A program made the translations under genes and the position numbers. Below are positions 11,007-23,000 of a stretch of DNA of 64,000 nt, one piece after another (position 1 is the first letter of the stretch; each line of letters begins with the position of its first letter). Source of the DNA: Halesus radiatus (Eukaryota; Arthropoda; Insecta; Trichoptera; Limnephilidae). A model generated the notes under the pieces. It saw only the letters and a list, made by a program, of their open reading frames with translations, made no database searches and was not told the DNA's origin. Location of the stretch: NCBI GenBank assembly GCA_022606495.2, contig JAHDVE020005245.1:62001-126000 (forward strand), written 5' to 3'.

Positions 11007-11082
11007 ATGGCCGCCGGTCCTGTGCGAACTGCGGCCGCCTGGCCGAACAGTAAAGATGACTACGAACTGCGAGATGTTATCG
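11007..11082 (+). CDS. fray: fray coding exon 1 (start codon, N-terminus)
   Basis: Encodes MAAGPVRTAAAWPNSKDDY then ELRDVI and the first base of Gly26. The WPN(S/T)KDDYELRDVIG stretch is the conserved N-terminal edge of insect fray proteins. The ATG sits in AGCAAAATGGCC, a good initiation context with A at -3 and G at +4; the same frame has TAG at 10932 and no other ATG between. Donor G|GTGTGT at 11083. The spliced codon G|GT joins to GIGAT in exon 2, which restores the glycine loop. A longer ORF at 10903-11100 in another frame hides this exon. Confidence 0.93.
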
Positions 11083-14000
11083 GTGTGTATTAAACCCTAA
11101 AACATACATTATTCAATAACGAATCATATTTACAAAAAATCCCCTCGTGAATACCTGCCATTACGCCGTGAAATTAAATTACAATTGTCCAAAGTACCCC
11201 GGTTATTTTCGCCCAGTACCTTTACCAGTGATCTCTGCCGTGTCAAATGTTTTTTTTGGTTTTATTTTTGTTTGTTTTCTCCGTTTCGTTTAGTTCTTCG
11301 TGTTTTTAAATAGACGTAAGTTAAAGTGTGCCGCGAATAGAACGCCTGCGCTGCGTATGACATAACAGTCTCGCTTTAACGTGTGACAATATTTGCCGGC
11401 GTACAGTGCTATGACAGATAGTGATGGAAGCTGTCGAGTGAAAATAATCGAAACCTGTCGTTTGATTTCGAGAGAATCGAATAATTAATGAAATGAAACA
11501 ATCAGAAGGATGTGATGAAACAGAAAAAATGATTTCTGGACTTGAACCTGTGACTGCCATCACAAACACTTTCCCAAAATAACTACATAACAGGTGCTTT
11601 CGAAAGGAATTAATTATTTGGTGCTGATTAGGAGAAATAAAAACAGTAAACAAAAATTGTTATCCAGTAAAAACCCATACTATACGTTAGTAAAAGTGTT
11701 AACTACAGTAATATTCTTTATATATGTAACGAGTAAATAATCGAATAAAAGTGCAATTTTCAAAAACCTCGTACTCCAGCTGTTTTCGAGAATATTACTT
11801 TTTTTTGCTTTGCGATAAAAAGGTTTCTTAAAACGCAAAAATTTATGAATATCCCTATAATTTTTAACATCATACCGACCGGTTTCGTCGTGACCGTGCC
11901 TCTGTCAAAGGAGTAATGTGAAAACTATTTGCATATTCATATAAATAAGAAATGTAACGATGCGTTGATCTCATTTATATAAAAAATTACTGAAGCTATA
12001 TAAATATTTATATCGTCCCTAACCAAGGCACGATTGTTACGAAACCGGTTTGGTATAATCATATAAATAAAGTGATGAAAGTGAGGTTGCAGTGTTAAAT
12101 TCCGTGTCGTTTATATCAAAATTAATAAATATCTCTTCAAAGACGTGATTTTGTCGAAGCCGGTTGGCATATTGTTATAAATTAAAGTGAATAAAGTTAC
12201 GGTAGTGTTTCATTTCGTCAAATTTCGTAAATTGGTGGAAAAAAAAACATTGTTTTGAATATCGTATTTCAAAATTAATGTTCAATTTTTTTTTTTACAA
12301 AAAAGTCTCGATTATTGCCATCACTATCGTGTTGGTAAATAAATATACTATATATAAACAGTGTCTTCGGTTGGAAGTTTCTTGGTAATTCGTAAGGCCT
12401 TTTTACAGTAATATTTCGTACAATGTTTGCCAAGTTTTCGTCATTGCAGTAGTCAGTTCATGTTTATTGACAAATACGGCGTCGGTGCTTCGATTAAACA
12501 AACCAATAACAATAGAGGATGTGTTAGTAAAAAAATACAAAAAATGTAATATTCAATTGTGGTGGACAGTAAGGTAACATTAAACAATTCCGCTTCACTG
12601 TTAAAACGTTTCAGATTACTCAAAATTAGAAAAAAATATTGGCATACGCGAAAATGCTGAATAATGCGTATAAATTCATTTAAAACATACTAAAGTTTGA
12701 TGTTTTTGTATGGAATTTTTAGGTTAGTTTCTCTGTAAACCCAAACTAAGAACCTACTAACCTATTTTATGTGTAATTATATTTACAATCGGTTATTAGT
12801 TTGAGTTTAACCGCCCATCCTTGGGTTATTATTCAAAAATAGGTAAAAAAAACATCGGTTTTTTTCATTAGATTTCGCAATAACAATACGGGTTTACAAT
12901 ATACCAACTTGTATGGGAGAATCGAAAATACCCGAACACATCCGTTAGCTTCGGCTCACCGCGAAATACTAAACGAGATGACGCAGGAACAAACTTGACG
13001 TATACAAATGTTTTGTGGGTTTCGGGTATAGCTTTTTTGTACCTGAACGTACGGGATATAGCGGCCGTATCACGTACGTTCGTATGGGTAGGCCGGTTAA
13101 AGAAAAAGAAGAAAAAAAATGTTGCCGAATTGAGTAATTTTACTGAGAGTAATATAAGTATCGCCCTGGCCATAATTCAGAATACAAACGTTGCTTGAAG
13201 TGGCTTTAGCCGTGTTTAGTGACTGGATCTGAATAGCCACATGGTATTTCCCAACCTTCCTCTTCCCCGTATCATTCCAATCCCCACTCGCTTAAGCCTC
13301 ACATATCCCAATTGGGAATGCCCCACACCATACCACAAGTTTTTCGGAAATAATATGTAAGTTCTTCAAACGATTGGTATTCACTTTGTGGCGTCATTAT
13401 TAATAAATTTATTAACGGGGAGAAGGACGTCAGGGAGTTATTATTTATAAATTCAAAATAATGATAATATTATATTGCAATACGATAAACATGGTGATTT
13501 TAAAGAGAAAAATATTTATTACGTTTTTTTTTAATTTGCATGAGCTATCAAAATAAAATCAGAAATATTACACATTTCTGACCGTTCTACGCATGTTTTA
13601 CAAAAACATTTAAAAAGTTGAATATCCTTTAAAAGTGCTGTGAAGGTTTTTCTTCAACATGTCGATGAGATAAATTAAAAAAAGAACAGTGTAGTTTAAA
13701 TTTTTCGTGAACACTAAGTAACTTTAATGTTTTTTTTTTTTTGAATTTGGATTATAAATCTTTGGTTTATTTACAAAAACGTAACGAGAAAGGATTAAAA
13801 ATATTTTTCTCCACTTTAAAAATCATATTCATATTTTAAATATTTTTTTAAAACATACAATAGGACAAACGGTCAGAAAAATTAATATTTCTGATTAGAT
13901 TTTGATAAATACTAAGCCTATGTAAATTTATAAAATATTTTTCTTTTTAAAAACATTATGTTTATCGTATTGCGTAATAATACTATCAATATTTCGAAAT

Positions 14001-17000
14001 AATAAATAATTCCGCTCCAACGTCCCTCTCGCCCTTCAATAATATACTTTGTATTCACCACTTTATTAACACACAGATATGTTTCGAGAGCGATGCTTTC
14101 TTCATCAGGAGTATATGTGGTATTCTATATACTCCTGATGAAGAAAGCATCGCTTTCGAACTATGTAGATATCTGTATATTAATAAAGTGGTGAATGGTG
14201 AAGTGGTGAAGGTGAAAGTATACCATTTAATTAATTTATTAAGTTAATATGTGACCGGAACGAGCACAATTACGCAGAGTTTATTTAAAAAAATTATATT
14301 GTACAAAAATAAAAATTACAAAGATTACCAACCGTCCAATAATGGTGTACAACAATATTGACGAGAGAAAATAAAGTCCGAGTCAGTATTGAGATATATA
14401 TATAGAATACGTTCCTTGCAAAATCGCTACAAAATATTGTTCCCCCGCGTAAAGTAAGAGGGGGGTGAGGCGACTGTCGGTGTCGCCCGAAACCTTCCGA
14501 CCGCGATTGAACTCAACGAAAGTAGTCACAGCGCCGCACAGCTGGCCGGTGCGGCCCGGAGCATTTGAGTTACCAGCGTGTCTACTTCATTATTTGCTTC
14601 TTGAGTTTTTTTTAACATTAAAAAGCCAATTTACACGAATATTGATTATGGTAAAACCGATGAAAGTTTACACCATCGCTTTTTCCATCTTTTCCAGGAC
14701 GAATGTCCCAGTCATGTAGGCATTTTGCAGTTATCATTGGAGATCCATTCATTCTCGCCGAGCGCCTGTAATCGACTGAAGCCCGTGTTATCTCTATGAT
14801 GCCAATGAGCCTCATGTTGTAGCCCATATTTTGAATGCTGATGTTTACTCCATTTGAATATCTCTATCTTCATGGAGAGAAGTAAATAGAGAAATAAAAA
14901 TATTACATTACAGAAGATTCGAGAAATTTAAAAAAGTTCTGGGGGCTGTCACCAAATATATCAAATATCCTGCCACTGCGGTGGATGTTATATAGTCGGC
15001 ACATACGCACAAGAGGTTGGGAGTAAGTTAAATTTGTTCTTTGTAAAGGAATATGGAAAGTTTCGGAGTGTTCCGGGCTGCAGTCTGCCGGGGGAATATT
15101 GCCCCGGTGATCAGCCAACCTCTGATAGAGCAGGACACCTGAATTAGAAGAAGAAAATAGGTTCATAGCTCATGATGGAATTACCATTATGAGTTGAAAA
15201 TAGTTGCGTTGACCTTAAAAATCTTTACGTAAAAAGCTGTGAAAATTTCATAAAACCAAAGCTCACCGTTAACAATAGTTTTTGCTGCTTTAAAAAAAAC
15301 AACTTGCTCGACAGCTGATCACAATTTGACCAAAAGCTTAAACGGGCCGAGAATTACCATAAAACGGTGACCATTCAAATGCAGCATAGTATTCCCATCC
15401 CCACTACCTCAGCCTAATAACGTACCCCAATTGGGGATGCGATAGTCTCGCTGGCTCCAGACGGTTGGGAGATGTTGGGACTCTTGTGCGATATTCACAT
15501 AAAAAAAATAATATTTTCATTTTTCATTTTGTAAAAAGATATCTTTTCAGTTATATGATCTAAGAACGCAAGCGATTAGGTGTTCATTGTTGGTTCAACT
15601 TAATACTCTCGTACATTGTGTAGTTTAAGAATTACGCAATTTCTGTTAAAATTGACAAATGTGTTGAAACGTCACAAAACATCGGAATACAACACACTAA
15701 CTGTCACGTCGTTGCTCCGGAGGCTCCAGGATCTCATTTCTAGAGCATTCAGTCTTTCTTTCCTCTGCCAGTTCCATACCTCATTGTCATACATTAGGGT
15801 TGTTATCAGCACACCATTTTGGACTGCTTGCCTTGTTTGTTTTGTCAAAAAAATCATGGTTACTGCATTCAGTCCTCCATTAACCTTTGGAACACCGAGT
15901 GCCCGCGATCTAATACTTCCGTAGTTAAATTAGCATGCAGCCTGCCTGTACCATTTACAGGATAATGTGTATATATATTTCTAAAAATTGTATGTATCTA
16001 TAATAAATAGTTTTCCCAGAATAGCTACTTATATTCAAAGAAATTACTTTTTGACATTGTCCATCGGATACCCCGGCTTTCAACAGATCCAAATTTTGGT
16101 TATCCAGTCAGCACTTCCGGCGCACTCGAAGTTAATAGAGTTCCCTGCATTCACCCTTCTTCCAATATCAGCCTTTCTGTCTCTCGTAAACATAACTTCA
16201 TTAACGGAGGACTGAATGCGGTTGGCGCAAACAAAAAGTTGTCTAAAGAAGCGAAGCTAGCAGTCCACAATGGAGTGCTGATACCAACCCTGATGTATGG
16301 CAGTGAGGCATGGAACTGGCAGAGGAAGGATGAAAGTAGACTTAATGCTATAGAAATGAGATCTCTTGAGACGAATGTGTGGTAAAACCATGTATGATCG
16401 AGTGAAAAATGTTGAGATTCGTAAAGAATGCAAGGCTGATGTAAGCGTAGTGAGCAAGATCAAGAAAGGGATGCTTAGATGGTTTGGGCATGTAGAGTGA
16501 ATGAACGGAGAGAGGAGTTAGATATGTAGGAATGAACGATGTAAGGAGAATATATGACGCGAATGTGAATGGAAGAAGAAGCCGGGGACGCCCGAGGAAG
16601 ACATGGCACGATCAAGTGAATCAAATACTTGAGTTGGGCCATGTCAGAAGTCGGAATAACAGAAGAGAATGTATGAGGTGTTGTATGAATGTGAATGAAG
16701 CAAGAAGTGTATGCCAAGATCGAGTTCTTTGGCGGTCCGTCCTTTCTGCCTACCCCTGCGGTGAAACGGCGTGATGGTTAGTTAGTAAACATCCCAAATA
16801 AACAAACTCATCCACTCGCTCCGAGTATTCATCATTCACAAACTGTATTGCATTTTAATGACATAGTTTTATCGAGCCAGGGAGTTGGCGTTTAGTGACG
16901 GTTACGTGTCTTATTTGGAAAGTGCTATTCAAACCACGCTATAGCATGGCAACCACGTCTCAAACCCACACGTTATTAAAAAGGCTGTCTATTATATTGA

Positions 17001-20000
17001 AAAGAGAAAACGCACGCAAATGTGACATCATTATAGCAATTAACGAATTCGTTGCGCTTAAAAATATCAATTCATTCTTTTCGAAAGTCATTTATTCAAC
17101 AATTATCATTTTCTCTTTCCGCAATAACCACCGAACAGACATTCTCTGGAAATGTGATCTATACCAATTTGTGAAAAAACTGATCTAAGACAGGCATTAA
17201 TATATATCACTACTAGATTTGGTGTCATACAAATAAGCACAACAAATTTTGGCCCACTTCTGAGTAATTTCATAATACAACTCCTTATTGAATTCCATTG
17301 CCTCGCTTTGAAAGACTATCACGAAAGACTATTCGAAAGACGGCCTCCACTGTTGAGGGGTAAAGCTCTCGACTAAGAATCCGAAGGTCGTTGGTTTAAA
17401 TCCCGGCGTGTGCAAGTAAATTTTATTTAATTAATTTGTTCTGTTTCACTATTGATTCATTTAAAAATAATATGTAGTATATTTGCGCACATTCCAGAGT
17501 GGAAGATACTTTCAGTATCGCCCTGGAGAAAGACCACCATTCAGAATTGAAACATTGCTTGAAATGGCTTTTAGCCATGTTTGGTGACCAGATCTGAATA
17601 GCCAGGTATTTCCCCTACCTTCCTCTCCCCTTCTCCTTCCCCTCCCCAATACCTTCAGCCTCACAACATTCCCTAATTGGGATGCCATAGTCTCACTGGC
17701 TCCAGACGGTTGGGAGCAGTTGGGACTCTTGTGGGGTGTTCATATAAAAAAAATCACGCTTCGCTCCAAAATAACACAGAGCGTAAAATTAAACCTAAAT
17801 CGCATCATGTAATTTGGTAATGTCATAGGAAGCCAGAAAGGCACGTTTCACAAGTTTAAAGTAGAAACTTAAGAACCCAACTTGATGTACCGTGCCATAT
17901 GCAAAGCCTTTGTTGAGCGTGAAGTTTCCGACAAAACTACTGTTGTAACTTGAATACGTTCACACCTCACAAACCCATACAACACGGGTAGGATAAATTT
18001 ATCAATTGTTGATTTTTTAAACGCTCGCTCGAAATGATCTGATATATGTATTTTTTATGTATTCATATAGCTGATTAAATTAATAATAAAATAATAAAGT
18101 CCGTTATATCTGCAGTCTAAAAACTGTCTCAATTTTGTGTTTGAAATAATGATCTCGATAAAGTCCGTTATATCTGCAGTCTAAAAACTGTCTCAATTTT
18201 GTGTTTGAATAATGATCTCGATAAAGTTAGCCACTCTGTTGGTGAAAATTTGCTCAATGTAGAACAACAAAAGTAATAAGCAATGCTGACTAGGAGATAA
18301 TGCACTTACTTTTTGGTAAGTGTTTTCGGCTTTTTGGTTCGGGTGTCATTTTTAAGATCCACATGGCCTGTCTAGATATTGTTTGGTCGGTGCAGACATG
18401 CAAATGAATTTGTTTATTTGAAAGATTTAGGACATTCAAAAGTGTTTGATCAATTTCACTTGAAGTGTGGAAAGATTGAGCTTACTTCGATCGCGACTCG
18501 CTTCTATCGGTTAATCTCTTCAGTGGTGATAATATAATATCTTTGAATGTGAGATTATCTTTCCATTAAGGCGATGACATGGATCCAAAATTTAATGGCA
18601 GGATGATCGTTGAATAGTGTGCTTTAAAAATTATGCAAATCTTTCACTTATTTGTATATTCATTTTTGACACATTTTTAAGTTGATGTTTCATAATTCTT
18701 TTATTTCGAGATATCGCTAATTTCTTATGATAAATTAAGCATTGGTATTAAAATTTAATAATTCCATTGATGGCTAATCATGACGCAGGCACTCCGCAGA
18801 CGTAGGCATGGACCATAACATAAATCTGTCCTAACACCGTCGTTGCTTCTTACGTACTCTTAATATGATATCATACGATGCCGCATTGACCGCTGACATT
18901 TTTAGCGTGCTATTCCTATCACATCACTTACAGACATTTTATTTATTTTGCAAAAACAGTTATAAACACCAATATAATGCAAAACCGATAAAAAAATTAC
19001 AAAAAATATAATTATGTAACACATTAGTAAAACAAAAATAGTTTAAAAAAGGCTATAAGTAGGTACATAATATTATAACATAATAGCCAGTTAGTTTGTG
19101 CTTAAAATTATTGTAGGTCTTGTAGAAAATATCCACATTTCCCGCGAGGCAGTTAATTAACCTAGTAAGTCTTCTCAAAGGCATCACCATCGGTAAGTTA
19201 GTTCTGCACCTGGCAAGAAACAGAAGTCTGTGTTGGCGGCCTCACGTGAAATTCTCAGAGACATAAATTCCTATTTCAGCGAGGATGTCAGGTATTGATA
19301 ATACACCGTTCAATTATGTTAAAAAGGATATTTTCATTTACGCATTCAAAAACCAGGATACCTATGCACATTCAAACTCGAGTCGATTCACAAGGTCCTC
19401 ATTATAACTTACATTCCACCAACCTACAATAAAACAACTCTTGCAAAAAGAAATTTGCAATATTTCTCTGTAAAAGTATTTAACATCCTCCCTCTAGCGA
19501 TAAAAACCATTACAAAATTAACTGACTTCAAAAGAAGTATGAAGATATGGATTATGGACACGGGATAGATTTGATGTTGCAACCGAACAGAGATTAACGC
19601 TCACGGTATATTTTCTTCTAGATTTTAGAATTTTTATTTATTTATTGCTTTATAATTCGCCTCTACTAATATTTTAACGTAATTACAAAAACTTGCATAA
19701 AAAATTTACAAACTTAACTTGACCTAATATATAATCCATACATAAAATCATGTACAATGTGACCTTAGAACGGGGTACCCCAGTAAGGTCACATTTTTTG
19801 GAACTTTTGTAAAACATTCAAAAATAAATAAAAATATATATATTTTTTTAATTATTAATTATTTTTATTGAGATTTAAAAACCTCATAGACTGAAATCTT
19901 TTTAGTTTATGTCCTTTTGTTCGGTTTCATCTTTCATTTAGGTTCTGTTAATATTATTTTCTTCAATGATTAAATAAAAAAAAAATAGTTTATGAGCCAT

Positions 20001-23000
20001 AAGCAGTAGAACTTAGGCTGCAAATACCCAGCATTCCCAAGAGAAATGCTGTTGGAAACACGTGTTAGCGACATTCTGATGCATGTCACAAAATAGTTGT
20101 AAAGCTATCCTCACGGCCCTTGTATATTTCCGCTTTGTTCGGTTATTCTATAAACCTTTTATAATTATCTACAATAATATCATATCTTGTATGTTTGATT
20201 CAGATATTTGTTATTTTTGTTAATCATTTTGCACGGTGAATATTATATTGATTTGTGTGCACACCTGTTACTGGAATCGTCACCATTACTGCAATAATTG
20301 ACGGCCTCCATGGTTGAGTGGTTACGATGCTCGGTTGCGAATCCGGAGGTCGCGGGTTCAAATCCCGGCGTGCGCTAGTAAATTTAATTTGTGTAATTTC
20401 ACAATTTATTCGTGTAAAATAATATATATTATATTTGCGCACGTTCCAGAGTGGAAGATACTCAGTATCGCCCTGGTGAAAGACCACCATTCAGAATCGA
20501 AACGATGCTTGAAATGGCTTTAGCCTTGTTTGGTGACCAGATCTGAATAGCCAGGTATTTCCCCTTTTCCCCACCTTCCTCTCCCCTTTATCAACATTCC
20601 CCAATTGGGAATGCCATAGTCTCACTGGCTCCAGACAGTTGGGAGTAGTTTGGGACTCTTGTGCGGTATTCATATAAAAAATTATATATATATATTACAT
20701 AGTATTTTATTTTAACAATGCCCAATCTGTCACAGCATCACACTTAAATATGTTTTTTTCTGTACATCCAGTCGCCTACCTCACAGCAGGTTTCACCTAG
20801 TGAGGTAGGTAATGTAAATTATTTAATAAATTGTGAGAAATTTTCTTTAATTATTTATTTTTAGACTTCTTTTGGCTTAACATATCACAATAATTCTTAC
20901 CGTTCATTTTATTTATTTATTTGTGCTTTAACCTCTGGTGCGTCTGCGTTTCCAATAGGTAATGCAAAATTTGTATCTGTTGAACACCGGCGTGTCAGAT
21001 TGGTAATGCGAAAAACATTCTTTTTGTGGGATTTTCGACCTTAAAAAATGTTTGTAGATTACTAAATTAAATCATATTCGTTTGCCAACAAAATAATAAA
21101 TCAGATTGTACCGGATATGCAAGGTGCATTTATGAGTGGAAGGAGGTGTATGGATTAGATTTTCTCGTTGTGTATTCTCACAGAAAAGTTTCTGGCAAAA
21201 AACCAGAAACTTTTCTGCGCCTTTGTAGATCTACAAAAAGCATTCGACCGAGTTGACAGAAAAAATTTATAGGAGGTATTTTCCAGGTATGGAGTGAATA
21301 CGAATCTCATACAGGCAATCACATCTCTGTACAAGGAAAGCGTTGCATGTGTAAACGGTGATTTTACAGAGTGGTTTGACATGACAAAAGGTGTTAAGCA
21401 AGGCTGTGTAATGTCACCATGGTTATTTAATCATGGATAATTGTATGCAAGAATTGAAAGAGGTGGGCTTGGGCGCGAAAGTGAGTAATCTGAAAGTATG
21501 TTGCCTGTTGTATGCTGATGATGCGGTGCTGATTGCTAACAGTATAGAAGATTTACAGTCCCTCGTATCTAAGATGAACGAAGTATATATGAAGAATGAG
21601 CTAATGATGAATGTAAGTAAGTCTAAAGTTATGGTGTTTGAAAGAGAGAGTATGAAAACAGTATGCAATATAGTTGTGAATGATGAATACTTGGAACAGG
21701 TGGATGAATTTGTATATTTGAGAAGTATGTTTACGAGAGATGAAAAGATAATAGAGATATTGAAAGAAGGGTGAGTGAAGGAAATTCCATTAACGGAGGA
21801 CTGAACGCAGTTGGCACTAACAAAAAGTTTTATGGAAATAAAATAAAACTTAAGAATATTTTCGCATTTAATTTATATATATTTTTCTATATCATCAAAG
21901 AGTTTTTTTTCTGAATACAAGTCGCTATTCTGAGAAAACAACTAATGATAGAAATACACAATTTTTATAAATATATAAACACATTATCTAGTAAGACGGA
22001 ACAATTTTCGAAAACATTGTTTTACAAAAAACAAGTAAGTTATTACGAAAATAGATTCAGCCGGTGCACGCGGACCGCGCGCAGATTTACCCTCGGCACA
22101 CAACGGAATAAATAGACCATAGAAGCTCGGCATTCCAAAGGTTAATGAGAAAATACTTATAAAAAAGTATAATATTTTTAGTCGTTATGCAGGTTATCAG
22201 ATATTTATTATATGAATTTTCGATTTCTATAATTTATTTAGAACACTGAAAATCTAAATTGTATAAAAAAAATCAATTCCGCTAACACACGCCACTAGGG
22301 GCGTTAGTGTAACATGTTGCCATCAAATGTCAGAAACTGGATGTGTTATCTATTTTTATGGTATTTGATACCAGTAATCTCTGATATTTTGGTGAATAAC
22401 CGTTTTATTGAGGATTGATTAATTAAATAAGATGACCCAAATCAAGTGAATCATGACCTGTCTTTCTGGGGAGTCCCTGACTTCTTCGATCCACTTGCGC
22501 ATATAATTTTTCTTGATACTCCTTTCTCTATCCATCCACTATACTATGGTGTTTTGTTTGCAATCTTCAGAGACTCCAAGAAAGAAGTGGATAAATTTTG
22601 TAGTACACAAACTGTTGGCATGTTATAATTTACTTTGATAATAAACCGATCCTCTTCGATTATAAATTAAACAGCGTCTCTCTATCTACCATCAGATCTA
22701 TTAAGGACCTTGGTGTCATTTTAGACATTCAGACTGTAAGCTTTCTTTTCGTGACTACATTAACAATGTCGCTAATAAATCGCTAAAACTTCTTGGCTTC
22801 ATCAAAAGAATTGCCTGTGACTTTAAGAATATAAATACCCTAAAAACTCTTCACTGCTCACTAATTCGCCCTCATCTTGAATATGCTAGTGTCATTTGGT
22901 TCTTTCTATGCTGTTCATATCCATCATAACGAATCTGTATAACACCGCTCCTTACGAGGAATTGCATGGAGATTAGGGCGAGAAAGAGGCGATTACTTCT

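Noticed and set aside
10903..11100. 65-codon ORF starting MNLETGVYVC
   Set aside because: It overlaps fray exon 1 in another frame; the true coding frame is supported by conserved kinase residues and the splice junction.
12868..13198. Pair of overlapping ORFs on opposite strands
   Set aside because: Both arise from the same palindromic CG-rich patch; no family motif or splice context supports either.
20303..20376. Functional tRNA gene
   Set aside because: The tRNA-like head continues into a conserved SINE body present in many copies, and no clean acceptor stem is formed.
20224..20490. Minus-strand ORF containing RRDLNPRPPDS
   Set aside because: This phrase is a well-known artefact of translating the box B region of tRNA-derived SINEs.
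20928..22145. 1.2-kb piggyBac element (TTAACCTCTGG ... CCAAAGGTTAA)
   Set aside because: Only about ten terminal bases match and the termini do not begin with the usual CCC; the interior holds a LINE fragment. Chance cannot be excluded.
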